Shown one piece after another: positions 25,905-40,000 of a stretch of DNA of 64,000 nt. The notes beneath the pieces are model-generated. The model worked only from the letters and a program-made list of their open reading frames with translations. It did not search any database and was not told the DNA's origin. The position numbers were made by a program, and so were the translations under genes. Where the stretch lies: the NCBI RefSeq assembly GCF_030052815.1, contig NC_079502.1, positions 8,305,481 through 8,369,480 on the forward strand, read 5' to 3'. Numbering within the stretch: the first letter of the stretch is position 1; each line of letters starts with the position of its first letter. Source of the DNA: Hevea brasiliensis. Its lineage: Eukaryota; Streptophyta; Magnoliopsida; Malpighiales; Euphorbiaceae.

Positions 25905-26063
25905 TGGATGGACATATCAAATCATATAAAATATGTATGAGTGTGTAGCGTCCACTGGACTGGATGCTTGAATTTTTGCCTGTTCCAGTATCATGCAATT
26001 TCCTGATAAAATGATTTTCCTTGTTCTTCTCATTCTTCTGTTTCTTGCTGATGTACTAAGGCC

Positions 26064-26069
26064 AATAAA
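26064..26069 (+). terminator. Poly(A) signal of EPFL9
   Basis: AATAAA 160 bp past the EPFL9 stop codon, within a T-rich 3' UTR-like context. Confidence 0.5.
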
Positions 26070-26099
26070 CTTGCCTATTCAAATGATATAGTATAGATG

Positions 26100-27434
26100 C
26101 TCTCAGTGTTTTGTCATGAAACCATTCCATATAAAAATTCAAGAACCCTTTGATGTAACTTGATTAGCAATCACACACCAAGCAAGAAGAGAATGATTGA
26201 TTGGAGCATGATAAGCTTGTGAGGCCCATTGGAAGGTTAAGAGTGAAAGGAGAGAGAGGCAGAGACCAAGATTCTGGAAGAGGTGGGTACATATTAGATG
26301 GTCCACAAAATTATAACATAAGCCTAGCAAGAGATCACATGGGCAACTTGTTTGAACTTTGAACTCATTTATTAATTTTCACCGAGTGGTGGCAAAGCTG
26401 AAAATTACTAATAATATATGCAAGAAGCTGATTCACTAGCTAGGGCCATGGATGGAGGTCTTTTTTTTTTTCTTTAACTGTAGAAAAACAAGCAAATGCT
26501 GCCAAATTAAGAACTTGAATGCAGTTGGCCCTTTCATAGCAGTTTTCATTTTCTTGAGAAAACACTTGTGCCCACATGTTTTATATGCATGTTCTTTAGT
26601 AGGTAGAGAATCATTTTCTTTGGCTTGGGTTCCCACTTTTACTACATTCTAGTTGGCTCAGAAGCTTTTAAATGCATATGGGTTTGTTTTATTGCATGAG
26701 TTCTCAGAGTTGACGGGAAGCTCAAGATAAGAATATTCAGTGGTTTGGTGCATGTAATTACAATTATTAATTTATCCCAAATTAATAACAAAATATGTTT
26801 AAGGATATAAAAACTTTTGTAATATTTCTAAAATGCACTCTATATTTATATATCATAATTTTCTTGGCCAACCTTTTGTTTCAAAGTTTCTCAATCTTTG
26901 TTTTATGAGAATTCTCAATAAAAAAAAAATGTTAAGTTTTGTCTCTGTATTTATTAGGATGTTCAATTTAGTATATTTTTAATTTTTGTTCAAATTAATT
27001 TTAATTTAGTTCAAAAATAAGATTTTTGAGTTTTTTTTTTGTTTTTTTAATTTATAAAAAATAAAAAAGTTTAATTTTTTTATTTTTAGACTAAATTTAT
27101 TGATTTAACCCCAAAAATTAATAAGCTCAATTTCTTAAATTTTTTATTTTTGAACTAAATTGAATTTAAATTGAAATTTGTGAATTAATTGGACAAAAAA
27201 TTAAAATTAATTAAATTAAACATTTAAAAAAAACATAAAATTAAGCATTAAATAAAAAAAAAATCAGAGATAATGAATGCATAGGAAGTGAGATTGGGCT
27301 CAATAAATCATTAAAAAAAAAAGTGGCCCAAAACCTCTCTTAGAATTTAGAACCAAAGCAAAGAGCTGGCATCAAAATGGACCTTAGCTATAAGGCATCC
27401 CTAATAAAGAGAAATTCTCCTTCATATTAATCCA

Positions 27435-27476
<42 letters not shown>

Positions 27477-30007
27477 TATGTTGGAGTCTAAATCTTGGTT
27501 TCTCTTATGACAAAAATAGAAACTCTATTATTAAGTTAATAGTGAAACTATATTGATTTCAAATTATAAAATTAATTTATTGATTAAATAATATTTTATA
27601 TATAAAAAAAAAAGTTAATAGCACAATTATTTTATAAGTGACAAAACATATGAATAACACACAAGCATGATTTGAAAACACAGGAAGCAAATAGACATAA
27701 ACTTTCAGAAATCATTAATGTGTCTAAAGGACCATTTGTATTTTGTCGACATTGACCATGACTCACATGGGTCTATTACCTTAAATTTGTTTATCTAACT
27801 AATAATAACTTAAATTTAGGGGTGGCATTGCTAATTGCTTCCTTTCTTGATCCTCCGCCCAAAAATTTATAGAGGATATTTGAATATTTTGATGATGCTC
27901 ACATGTCCCTCTTCACTTTCACTCCATGACAAAAATTTTGGCTGAATATATAATTTTACATTTAAATTTTACTAAAAAAATCTTATGATATCCTAAATTT
28001 TTAAAATATTTTATAACACATTTTAATTATTATAAAATATAATTAATATATCCTTAAGACCCTCAAAATAAAGAGTATAAACTTTAATTTTGCCGACATG
28101 ATAATTTACTTATTATTATTTGAATAGTATTTTAATTTCACTTTTACAGGAGTTAAGGTATGTCATAAGACTTTTACACGAATTGAAATGTATAATGGGA
28201 CGTTTTAAAAAATTTAGGATATCGTGAATTTTTTTTTATAAAATTCAAAAGTAAATTTGTGTATTCAGCCAAAATTTTTCTTTAGCTGAATGCATCATTT
28301 GATATTAACTTATGATATTTTCATCTTTAATTATATTGACACTTAAATTTTATAAAAATGTTAAAAAAATCAAAACATATTCAAATCACATTTGTATGTT
28401 TAATAATTGTAAGAATTAAATAATTGTAAGAATCAAATAATTGTATTTTTATAAAGTTTAAGTGTTAAATGAGATGTGATTAAAAGTGAAGATGACTTTT
28501 TAAATAAAAATATATTTTTAACTTTTTTTTTTCATAGACACTGATAGTCACACATTATCATACCCTCCTCAAACACTCAAACTTCAACACCTAACAATAA
28601 TTTAGCTAAGTGCTTTCTATTTTGTTTTGTTTTTTTTTTTCTCATAGGTATCTATTAGACTATATCATCTATGTGAATCCTCATCCTATTAACTTCTATG
28701 ATATGGTCTTGCTTTAGGCTGTTATTATTGGTTAAGGCTACCCAAATAATGGATATCTATATTGTAAATTAAAAATAAATAAATAAATAAATAAGAAAAA
28801 ATCTCACTATTTTTGGATTATAATGCCCTTGAAACAAGGACTATAAACAATTAGAAGAAAAGGGATATTCATTGGTTGTGCTTAATTTTGGTGATTCTTG
28901 TAGGCTCTTGATATTGATATTTGGGTTTTTAATATATTTTAGATGATAACATCTCCTCCTTTATTATAGCCATCAAATTAAAAATTTCAATAAAATCTTT
29001 CAAGCAATCTTAGATATATAGATTAGTCTTGGTACATGATTATTGATATTTACACAACACATCTTTTTGATAAGCTATTTCCTTAACACTTCTTATGTAA
29101 GTGAAGAGGTGGCCCATACATTCAAAATGCTATTGCTTTTTTTTTTTTTAATGGTTTGGTAATTAAATATTTAACTTGTAATAAAAATTGTTATCCTAAC
29201 CTTCAAAGATTTGCCTCCACCAAAGTTGGAAATTTTTTTAAAAATAAATTTTCTCCATAAAAAAAATAATCTCAATTATTATTATTCTATAATTTAAAAA
29301 AAAATACAAATCAACATATTATATTTTTATACAAATCAAACTAATCACTATACAAAAATAGTATAAATAAAGATATTTAACCCTGATACTGTGAAGATGT
29401 TTTATAAATTTATTTTTAATTTTTATTTATTTTTAAATTTTAAATAAATTTAAAAAATATCTCAAATAAAAATTAATTAAAAAATAATTTAAAATAAAAT
29501 AATATACTAATTTCAAACACAAAGAACTTCCAAAGTCTTGTACTCCCACTCAAATAAAATGTACCCTCCTGCGGTTCCATATAATATGTAGGAGTAAACT
29601 GGCAACCACACTAATTTCTCTTCTTAATAATTATAGATCGACATGCTTCACACATGGCTTTGTAGTTATATGAGTTTTATTTTTCAGAATTAAAATTTTA
29701 CAAGAATTTAATTTAATTAATTTTTTTTTATGTTTGAAAGTAAAGTCGAATATTTTAACATTAAGTTAACAACCCTCCTTAAAAAAAAATTATGTAGATA
29801 TAATTGAAATGAAAATAAATAAATAGATTGAATTATCAACACAATTAAAATATTAAATTAGCAAAAAGGTTAAAGGAAATGAAATATAAAAATTTATACT
29901 CAATTAAAAAAATAAAAAATATATATATAGATAAAATAAATTTTTTTAAAAAATTAATAGATAAAATAAAATTTTTTAAAAAATTTTAATTTCTAAAGAA
30001 ATATAAA
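26100..30007. other. Intergenic DNA downstream of EPFL9
   Basis: AT-rich with no supported gene. Moderately complex sequence continues to about 26760 but only gives short, unconvincing ORFs. It contains the (ATT)n run at 27435–27476 and many poly-A/T tracts. Confidence 0.55.
27435..27476 (+). repeat. (ATT)14 microsatellite
   Basis: Uninterrupted trinucleotide run of about 42 bp. Confidence 0.9.
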
Positions 30008-30723
30008 TTAAATGTGCGTTTGGTATGAGGTTAATAAGATTAATAATTAACATTATAACTTTTAATGCTATTTGGATGCTTTAAAGTGAATAGGTTAATT
30101 TTTAACCTCATTAATATTTAGCCTCTTTATAGGGGATAAATATTAACTTTGGAGTGGGTAGATTAATAGAAGCTAAACAAACTATTTATATATTCATTTT
30201 ATATTTCTTTTCAATTTATTTTATTTTTTGGTCCCTTCTTCTCAAAAAACTCTTTATCTTCTATAACAACAAAAATATATGATTTTTTTATCAATCACAT
30301 GAGTAAGATTATAAATTTTTTGAGTGTGAAAAATATAGATTTATATCTTGTTTGTTTATTCCATTATGAGTTGCATATATATATATATATATATATATAT
30401 TCAAATTTTCTTTGCTTGCTATGATGTAATGAAATTTTTATATATAATCTATAAATTGATATAATTTTTTAAATTAAATTATTTACAAATAAAAAATAAT
30501 ATTATCAAAAATAAAAAAAAATAATAATTTTGATATTTGTTATTAAAATATAAAATAGATGTTTATATATTTTCATATAAGCTCAATTTTTTATCCTTGT
30601 ACCAAACATTAATAATAGTTATACCATTAATTATCTTTTACTTCCTTAATAATTACTCACTTAAATTTTACAAGGTTAACACTTAACCCTTAATTTTTTA
30701 ACTTTGTACCAAATGTACCCTAA
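30008..30723 (+). mobile_element. MITE-like element with degenerate terminal inverted repeats
   Basis: The left end (GTGCGTTTGGTATGAGGTTAA) and the reverse complement of the right end (GTACATTTGGTACAAAGTTAA) agree at about 16 of 21 positions. The element is about 715 bp, AT-rich and non-coding. The GTGCGTTTGGTA-type ends recall hAT-derived MITEs. I could not find a convincing 8-bp target duplication, so the borders are approximate. Confidence 0.45.
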
Positions 30724-30849
30724 GTATGATAGCATGAAAATTTAATTAAATTCTTTTTTATAAATAATTTATTTCAGACAAAATCATTATTAAAAATGAT
30801 GAAATGTGTAAATTCAAATCATATATATTTATGATTTTCATTAAAACAA

Positions 30850-31595
30850 GCGCATTTTAGTGATGAAATTTAGTAATAAATATTTTTCTCAAGTTCAATA
30901 CTAACTAAAAATTAAAATATAATAAAAATTTAGAGATGAAATCATCCCTTTAAAAAATATTTTGTAGGTATATATATATATATATGAAAGCCAAGTCTAA
31001 AGGTTTCATGATAATATGCCATACAGGCTAATAAGCATGTTTAAAAACTTATCATGTGGCACTCTTTTTATTTTTATTTTTAAATTTATTTATAAAAATT
31101 AATTTATCATATTAAATATTATTTTTTATTTAAACTATTAAAATCTAACATTATTTTTAGTACATTTTTTAAAGTATTTTAAAATTTTCTTAAGTTTACA
31201 AATTCAAAGATTATAAAACTATATTTATCAGATTATATATCCCTAAAATCAATTATTTTTTAATTAAATTTTTAATAATATTAAAACAGTATATATATAT
31301 ATATGAATTATTTTAAAAAAATTATACATATAATTATTCATTGAAAATATTTAGAAAATTTAAATACATATTTTTAAAAAATTTATTATATCTAAAATAT
31401 AATAATTTTAATAATGATATTTCAAAAATCTCAAGCAGTATAAATATTTCTTTCTATTTTATTTATCCTTAGTATATGTCAAATAATTTAAATATTAATA
31501 AAAAGATCTATTAATCAACTTATATATTTATTAAATTAGAAATAAAATAAAAATTAATTATTATTAAAATTTTATCATATAATTATGAAAATGTA

Positions 31596-31639
<44 letters not shown>

Positions 31640-32190
31640 TTATATAATTAAAATAAAATAATAAAAAAATCCATGCAATCCTTTTAGTGATGAAATTTTC
31701 ATCATTAAAGTTTTAAGTTATTATTAAAAACATAATCATCGTGGTTATGTTGTAATAATTTTTATTTAATTTAATTAAAAAAATAACAATGAAAATTCCA
31801 TCGTTAAATTTATTGTGTAAATTAATTTTTAAACATTATGAAGAAGTAGTGATGATTATGTCCATTGTTTTTTATATTTGACTATAGTCATGTACTTAAT
31901 TAGTCATTAAATGGAGATGAATTAATGAGGAAAATATATATTTCCATTAATAAAAGACAGACACTAACTAACGATAATCATAACTCATAATAAATTTATA
32001 AAATGGACTTTTAGTGATGATTTTAATTCGTTGTTAAAATATGTATTATTAAAATATCAACAATAAATTAATTAAGTATTAGTGATAGATTCGTCACTAA
32101 TCAATATTATTAGTGACATAATTTTGATCCATCATTAAATCTATCATTGATTTTTTTTTAATTAATCATTAGACCTCTGATGAAACTTTA
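30850..32190. repeat. Region with dispersed AGTGATGAAAT-type motifs
   Basis: The motif AGTGATGA (or its complement forms TCATCATTAAA and TCCATCGTTAAA) recurs near 30860, 31688, 31799, 31849, 32013 and 32068–32135, in both orientations. Such subterminal motif clusters are typical of CACTA-like and other plant DNA transposons, but no CACTA terminus or transposase was found. An (AT)n tract lies at about 31605–31634. Confidence 0.35.
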
Positions 32191-32199
32191 AACTATAGT

Positions 32200-34105
32200 T
32201 TTATTAATATGGGTTCCATTTTTATCCTCTTAGTTTAAGGGACCTATTAGAGGGGTAGTACAGTGGACAGATAAAAGAAAAGAGAGGCAGTGTCCAGAGA
32301 GGGAAGAGCAACAGGGTAAGGAGAGAGATGGACCAACGAGTATGATATAATTAGCCTCAATTTATGATCATGCACTTTCTTGATATAATTAGCCTCAATT
32401 TAGTAGGGAACAAAACCCAAAAATTAGCATCCCTCATCTAGTAGTAGGACGATGGACCAACGAGTGCATCCCTCCATCGCCGAAAGGACTACATAGCTCT
32501 TTCCCTTCCAACAAAGAAACTTTCTTTCCTTACCAACTACAACATCTAGTGGTCTCATCAACAACAAATCATACCCACGTGATATCATAGTCATATAAGT
32601 CTTATAATTAAGATATTTCCAAGTTATTTGATTGGTGCCGACTACTATTTATATTTTAAATTTCTTTTTAAAAAACTTTAAATTTAAAATTTTAACCTTA
32701 TAATATAGATATTTGAACGTACAAAACCCTATAGGTAAGTTTTGAGAACTTACAGAATATGAAATTTTTTTTGGTAGCTAAGTTTTGATTCACATATCAA
32801 AATAATAATAAAACAATCATAATAACTAAAATTGATTATACCAAATGGCAAGTTTAGTTCGGTTTCAATTACAAAATTGAAAAATTAAATAAATTAAACT
32901 GAATCGAATTGAATTAGAAGATTTTTTTTGGTTTATTTTAAGTTTATTTTAAATTTAATTTTAGTTATTTTTTATTTTAATTTTAATTTAAGGTCTAATA
33001 TTAATTAATAAAAAAATTATTCTATTTGGTTTTATTTTTTTTAAAATTAAATTTTTAAAAATAAAATAAAATCAAACTGATTTATTAAAATAATATCAAT
33101 TTTAAATTTTAAATTTTAAATTAAATTGATTCGATTAATTTTTTGATTTAAACGGAATTCTACTAAGCCTCTAATCTCATTTATTGGCGCAAATAATTTA
33201 ATTTCTTTCTTTTAGTCAAGGGATAATATGATTTATAGGGATAATATATAAAAAAAAAATTCAAACTTTACTCAATTTTACAATTACGTCACAAATTGTT
33301 TTCTTTTAATAGTACACCCTAAACTATTAACAATAATATAATTGTATCGATCGTTAACCACATCATTGGAAATTAATAGAATTGTCATCTCAGTTATGTC
33401 AATTTATAAATTTAAAATTTTAATATTTGATTTAAATAAAAATTTATTTAAAATTTTTAATAATTAATTTCATAAAATTTATTATAATTAAAATAAATTT
33501 TATCAAAATTATTAAAATTTGTAAATGAATTCTAAACTTACAATTAAATATATTTCAAGTGATAAAATTATTCTCTTATTATATATATCATTTTATTTTA
33601 TTTTATTTATTTCAAACATAAAATTTATTTAATATGAAATGAATTTCATATTTAATATAAAATATACTAAATAAAAAAAAATTCATTTATAAATAATTTT
33701 ATTATAAAATTTATTTACAAATAAAATAAATTTTACAATAAAATTAAACTAAACAAGGTGTATGATCATTCCATTTCATTTTACATACCATGTTTAAGTT
33801 TTCTCGTTGATGTTTGTCATCATATTAAATTATTAATATCAACGTTTTTTAAAACATTATATGTTTGAATTATTTCTCTAACAAAAATTTAATGTCGTTT
33901 AATTATTTAAAAAAATTTGGTTAAAATACTAACTTGAAACACATGCATTATAAGTACATCAAATAATTTATAATTCGTAATATTATATATATTAAATACA
34001 AAATTTAATTATTTAAATTAAAATTTTAATATTAATTTATATAATTTTATAAATAAAAATATTTATTAATTTATAAATATTTTTATAGGAAATTTAGGAA
34101 TTAAT
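32200..34105. other. Intergenic DNA with short direct duplications
   Basis: No gene seen. Within 32328–32465, GATGGACCAACGAG and TGATATAATTAGCCTCAATT each occur twice in direct orientation, suggesting a small local duplication. The remainder is AT-rich. Confidence 0.5.
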
Positions 34106-34109
34106 TATT

Positions 34110-34480
34110 GAATTCAGACCATGATAATGTCTAGCTTTTGTACTCCGTTTTCTCTTCTTATTAGCACTTCACTGACTGCTTGATCAAATGCGAAAATGAA
34201 TAAATGAGGTAATTCTCCTGGCATAGGTTTGGTTAATAATGTGCTTGGTGCTGAGATATTCCTTGAATTTGTTGAAGGTTTCTTGACAATCTAGCGTCCA
34301 TTAGAAATTTTCATTCTTTCTCAACTTTTTAAAGAAGAGAAGACATCTTTCAACAGACCCATTAGTGTTATGATGGGGGCATGTTTATAATGGCTTAGAG
34401 TTCCTCTGCTGCTGAGCATGTAGCCTATAAATTTTCATGATTTGATGAAGAAAAGCATATTTTTGAGGATTAAGCTACTC
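34110..34480 (-). pseudogene. Decayed RT/RNase H fragment, Tat/Ogre-like Gypsy
   Basis: On the minus strand the segments RCLLFFKKLRKNENF, WTLDCQETFNKFKEYLS and AVSEVLIRRENGVQKLD can be read across at least two frames. They match the connection between reverse transcriptase and RNase H in Tat/Athila-type Ty3/Gypsy polyproteins. At least one in-frame stop (just before WTLDC) and one frameshift are present. No catalytic Asp box of RT is retained. It is a short relic of pol. Confidence 0.65.
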
Positions 34481-34547
34481 ATTCTGCGACGTTAATATAT
34501 CAAAATCATTGTGTGGTGACTTGTCTAAGAGAATGGGGGTAGCATGA

Positions 34548-34670
34548 TCAGTTTGATTTACAGTTTTTGGTGGTGTTGGAGAAGTAAGGGTGACGATTCT
34601 TGGTTTGTAGTTTTGAGGATACCGAATGAATCTGCTTAGCTTTCTCAACGAGATCTCGTAGGTTTGACAT
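34548..34670 (-). pseudogene. 40-codon ORF, possible gag start of the same relic
   Basis: A minus-strand ATG (34670) opens MSNLRDLVEKAKQIH and runs to a stop at 34548. It lies about 75 bp downstream of the PBS-like motif and upstream of the pol relic, which suggests the first codons of a truncated gag or ORF1. No family match can be claimed. Confidence 0.3.
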
Positions 34671-34740
34671 GATTGCTATCCTTTTTGAAAACAAATATTT
34701 TCGATTATGAGGAATGGAAACGTAATTACGTCCTCATAGA

Positions 34741-34765
34741 TTGGCGCCGATTAACGAGTTTGCAA
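34741..34765 (-). other. Candidate primer-binding site/leader of a Tat-like element
   Basis: Minus strand CGGCGCCAATCTATGAGGAC resembles the GGCGCC-containing PBS/leader that follows the 5' LTR in Tat/Ogre elements, with several substitutions. Orientation agrees with the RT/RNase H relic at 34110–34480, so the two could be parts of one internally deleted copy whose LTR would lie to the right. Confidence 0.35.
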
Positions 34766-34897
34766 ATTTGTAAGTCTTAGATGCATTCCATGTGAACCTG
34801 TAAACAAAGTGGAAAGTCAAAGATAGAGTGAAATGTCCTTCTTGACGTTGGACTTTCAACAATTAATTCAGAAACTAGATAGAAAAATCTTTAGGGC

Positions 34898-35046
34898 TTG
34901 TCAATCCTCCATTAAACATTATTGAAAAGAATTAGAAATGAGAAAAAGAACTGACGGGTGAAGAGAGAGAGTTGTCAATCCACCATTAAACATCATTGAA
35001 AAGAAATAGAAATGAGAAAAAGAACTGACGGGTTAAGAGAGAGAGA
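34898..35046 (+). repeat. 74-bp tandem duplication with (GA)n end
   Basis: Copies start at 34898 and 34972 with TTGTCAATCC and share ATTGAAAAGAA, GAGAAAAAGAACTGACGGGT and a GA tail. They differ at only a few positions, so the duplication is fairly young relative to its surroundings. It lies where the LTR of the minus-strand Tat-like relic would be expected. Confidence 0.85.
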
Positions 35047-35059
35047 GAGAGAGAGAAGG

Positions 35060-37006
35060 GGGTTCGTTCTTATTTGACGTAACAATTTTTTAATGGTCAG
35101 TTCAATATAAAACATTATTATCTAACGTAACGATTTTTTAATGGTTAGATCAATATAAAACATTAATTAAATATAAAAATTTAATTATCGATTATGCAAA
35201 CTTTAAGGTTTAATAGTAAAAATTAATAAATTTTAAAATTTTTTTGACAATTAAATCTAATTTAGGATTTATGATGTGACTTCTCCAACGATGATATGAT
35301 AGTTAATGTGAAATCCCATTAAATATACTAACGATTTATGATGGTGAGGTCAATTTGATACATCATTTAAATGTGAAAGTTTAATTAATAATTATGTAAA
35401 CTTTAAAATTTAATTGTAAAAATTGACAAATTTCAAGGATTTTTTTAACAATCAACCCTTGATATATTTGATATATTTATACCTGATGAAGTGTGATGGT
35501 GGTTGATCGATCATACTTCTAGCCCACGATTCTCTGTAACTTGTCTAACTAATAAGAGAGGCATAGCCTAATTTATTTATTTCTACTTTCATGATTATAT
35601 CTATAGTAATCATATTATCTATAAGAAGATATGATAATGATGTCTTCTTAGTAATTACAAGCTCACCTCATGTTGTGTAAAATCTCACAAGTGCATGAAT
35701 TGTGACAAGTAATAGAGTTATGAGTAAGTATCATTTCCATGAGGATTATGTTTAGTATTAAAATATATAGCAATTGTAATTATCTAGACTATCAATATCA
35801 AGAGGAATGTATAAAATAAACTAATTATTGCTAAAAAATAAATGAAAGTTGATTAATTAAACTGAAATATTAATGAATATAAACATTCCAGAGCTAGGGT
35901 TCACACTTCAATCAATCACAAACTTAATATAATCTATTCAATAAAATGGGAAATTATTATTTTGAAGGAAATTAATCTTAAGTTATCTTAAATCCTCTCT
36001 CAAGACACTCGATTTGTGTCTTAAATAAGTTAAACCCTTAATTAAGATCCATTTAATTCTTCGATTAATTATTAGTTTCACATAAAATTTTAACCTATTT
36101 ATAGGTCAAAAACCCTAAGTTCAAAATCATGTTTTTGTAATATTAATTTTCACCTTTCAGTTTTTCAATTAATAACTAGATTCAATACTCAATGGGTATC
36201 AATACATAGTATGCATTAAGGACACAAAAAATTGAATCAAAGAACAAATCTTATATTTATTAAAATAGAATTAAACTAAATCTATAATTGAGTTGACAGT
36301 GCTACATCTCTAACTCTAAAAAAAAAAAAAAAACTACTCACTCATGGTGAGTTTTACAATTAAACTTAAAATAAGAAAATAAAGAGAAAATATTAGAAGA
36401 AATAGAATAAAAGAACCCAGAATGAGAATTTGTAGTTTTAGACTTTTGGAACTTCAGCTGGAAATCTCCTTTAGCAATATTGTTTAATGAGCTCTCCCTT
36501 GGTCTTCACAAAGGTAGAATGTTGTGCTTGAATGTAAAAAGAATCGATCCTTTCAAATCTCTGACTTATCGTACTTATATCTAGTGCAAAAACCATCGTT
36601 TCAAAGTCCCAAAAGCCCTAAAAATATTCAGAGAACAAATGAGAAAGGGGGGAAATTGTGCTTGGAATTCTGTTTGGAGCTAGTGCACAGGCATGCTGTT
36701 GGTTAAGTTCACATGGGTCTGACCCGTGTGATCTTCTACTTCCAAATTTCTTCAACTTTTCTTGTACTCAGTAAGTTATACAAGTCTATTTGGTTACACG
36801 GCTTCAATTGCACAAGTCGTGCAATTTAACTCTTTTGAAAACCTCTTCATATGGGTCGTTTAGTTGGTTTACACACCCATATAATTCTCTTTGTTCTTCA
36901 AACTTGATTTTCGGACTCCTTTCCTCCTTCCAATTGCACTTTTGCATTTAAATATATCTGGATTATGCCTAAAATGTTATCAAAATCAGAGATTCACAAT
37001 GGATTA
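35060..37006. other. Repeat-like host sequence into which the Gypsy element inserted
   Basis: No intact gene. The stretch from about 35680 (TGTGACAAGTAATAGAG, then CCATGAGGATTATGTTTAG) resembles untranslated parts of old plant retrotransposons. It continues to the insertion point at 37006 and seems to resume after 49132. A 15-bp poly-A run lies near 36320. A 60-codon ORF at 36524 is unconvincing. Confidence 0.4.
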
Positions 37007-40000
37007 TGTAACACCCTAAATTTTTAAATTTATTATTTTGTGAGTAAATATTAATATTTTATTTTATTTAAATTTTAGAAAATTTTTTGAAATTTTTCTG
37101 ATTTTAGAAATCGGGTTTGATTTTTCAAAAATATAAAACTTTGATGATTTTTTAAAATTAATTTAAAGACCACGTAGCAAAATTAAAAATATATTTGAAC
37201 TCTAAAAATTTTTTTAAGTTTTCTAGAATTTTTTCAAACTTTTTGGGCCTCGTTTTTGATCCCAAGGTTGAGTAAAAATTCAAAATTTAGTATCTTGAAT
37301 TGGACAGACTGAATCGAACCAGACCGGATCAGATCGATTGAATCAGACCGGCCTTTCTTTTTCTTCTTCTCCCTTCCGCCGTGCGCCCGACATCTCTCCT
37401 CTCTCTCCCGTTTTCTCTTTCCTCTCACCTCCCCTCGCCGCGCCGTCACCACCCAAGCCCTCCCCACTCGCCGACGCGCTACCCCAGAGGTCCCTACTGC
37501 CGGCCGACCCTCCAGGCGGCCGAAAAATGAGCGCGAAGTCCTCCTCTGCGCACGCACGATGCTCTACCTTCCCTACCAAAATTCGGCCGATCCGACCACC
37601 GATCGGACCGGGTCTTGTGTCAAACTTTATCTACACCTCGAGAGCTTTACATAAACACCAAGAACACCAAAATCCATCGAGCGTCTTGCCCAATTTTTGT
37701 CTGAGAAGTTTTAGCCCATTTCGATTTTTGGGCTAGATTTCTCGCAAACCGTGAACCCCACGAGAAAACCGAGAGTATCGAAGCGCTCCACTCGTCGAGA
37801 GCTTTGTGAGAATATAAATTTCAAAATTTTTTGACATCGTTTTTCGGTGAGTCCCACGAAACTTCGTAGTATTTTTTCGAGCAGTAAATGAGCTTAAAAA
37901 GTTTCTTAAAAATTATGTACTAACCCTTGTGTTGTGGGCTTCGTGTAGGTACCTTCAATTCGCAGAAATTTTGTAACACCCCAAAATTTTTAAATTTATT
38001 ATTTTGTGAGTAATATTAATATTTTATTTTATTTAAATTTTAGGAAATTATTTGAAATTTTTCGAATTTTAGAAATTGGGTTTGATTTCCCGAAAATATA
38101 AAACTTTGATGATTTTTAAAAATTAATTTAAAGACTACGTGGCAAAACTAAAAATATATTTGGACCCTACGAATTTTTCTGAGTTTTCTAGAATTTTTTC
38201 AGAATTTTTGGGCCTCATTTTCGATCTCAAGGCAGAGTAAAAATTTAAAATTTTGTATCTTAAATCAGACTGGCCGAATCAAACCGGCCCTTGTCTTTTT
38301 CTTCTTCTTTCTCCCTCGCACGCCGGACGTCCCTCTTTCCCCTCTCATTTTCTCTCTCCTCTCACCTTCCCTCGCCAGCTAGCCGCCACCCTAGGACCGC
38401 GGGGCAAAGTTTTAGAATTTTTAGAGCTTATTTGGGTAGTTTTTGCAAAAAGGGTCAATTATAAGGATTAAACTATAATTTTATATATTGTGATTGATGA
38501 CTGTTTGGATGGGCCCAAGAGGGGCTGTGTGATGTGATTGAGTTGTGTGGTTTGTTAATATAGAAGTGTGTTTTAAGCCCTTTTGCAGGTTGGGTAGGTT
38601 CTAGGTATAGGGGAGACTCTACCGGATTTTTGGCACGACTTAGGACATCTTTAGTCTTTTTCTTAGTTTGTATTGAGTCAAATTTATTAAATAATTATAA
38701 TAAAATTGTCAGGTGAGCCGTGACAGCCTTCCTCCTCCGCCCAGCAGTCACAGTGACTGTGGTTAAGTCTGTGAGTAAAATATTAATTTTAATTGCAATT
38801 TCGATATTATTATATGTTCAATGCATCACTCATAAATATGTATCTATGTAGTTAAACTCTATGCACGTTTTATGTTGCATTCATAATTGTTAAAGTGTCA
38901 TTGATGTTATTGTGGTAATTTGGAGTAGTGTTCGTGAGTTGGCGTGCGTGTGGTATGGTGTTGGCTATGGACAGGACGGGTAGACACGGTTTGAGATCTT
39001 CGCTGGGACCCGGTCCTTCGGGGTAGACACGGCTTGAGTTCTTCCCTGGGACCCTGATTTGGTTTATTAAGCGAAAGTCTGGCTTGAGTTCTTCACTGGC
39101 ATAGGTTGGATTAAGAGGGCTGTATAGGGGATCAGCTCCCATATATGTATTGTTTGACCTTATCGGGTGTGAAAGTGCTCCAAATTGCCTTTTTGGTGTG
39201 ATTTGTATGAAAATTATGACGATATTGCATTTCACTTTACATGGTGCATTAGCTTTAGATAGCTATAGAGATTATGGTTAAAATTGATATTTTACTCTCT
39301 GAGTCGAACGCTCACTTCTGTTCATTATTTTTCCAGGCTACAGGAGGATTATTGTTGTGGTTAACCTGCTTTTCTTTTTCGCAGGTCGTTCATTTATGTT
39401 TGTATAATTCTGTTAACTCCTAGAATTTTCGCATGTGTTAGAAATATTTATTTGATTTAGGTCTGTAATATAATTACCAGGTTGGACCTATAAACTTATT
39501 ATATGCATGTATGTTGGACTGGATGAGGGAGCTGAGCTCCCATTTGACTTTATGTTATTATGAGTATGTGGAGGGTGAGCTGAGCTCCCCAATTGATTAT
39601 ATATTCTATTTACAGGTCGGATGAGTCAAAAACTCCCCATTGAAAGGTCCATTTTATGGCCAGACTCTATCAGGTTGAATTCCTGAAATTGGGCCCAAAT
39701 GGGCCTTAGAGTTAGGTCAACGAATAGTTAGGCTTACTACGGGCCTCGGGGGCTTTAGGCTAGCCCAGGTCCTAGTGCCGATCCGGCCCATAGGTTGGGT
39801 CGTGACAAATTTGACGGTTGCTCGGGTTTGCAAATTTCCTGCAAGACAGACAGGCTACCAAAAAAGTCTTGAAATTGGCTACCTCACTATTATCAGACGT
39901 CCCGAGCGCGTCCCCGGAGTCGGAATCGACATAGGTAAATCCGAACCTCGCTTTTTCTTAATTGTTTAGTGCTTGAATTGGATTAGAAATCCGTAAAATC

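Noticed and set aside
26139..26330. 63-codon minus-strand ORF downstream of EPFL9
   Set aside because: Short, no motif, overlaps the likely EPFL9 3' flank; chance ORF.
34891..35060. Possible CRISPR-like or satellite array
   Set aside because: Only two copies of 74 bp with no spacer structure; a simple tandem duplication.
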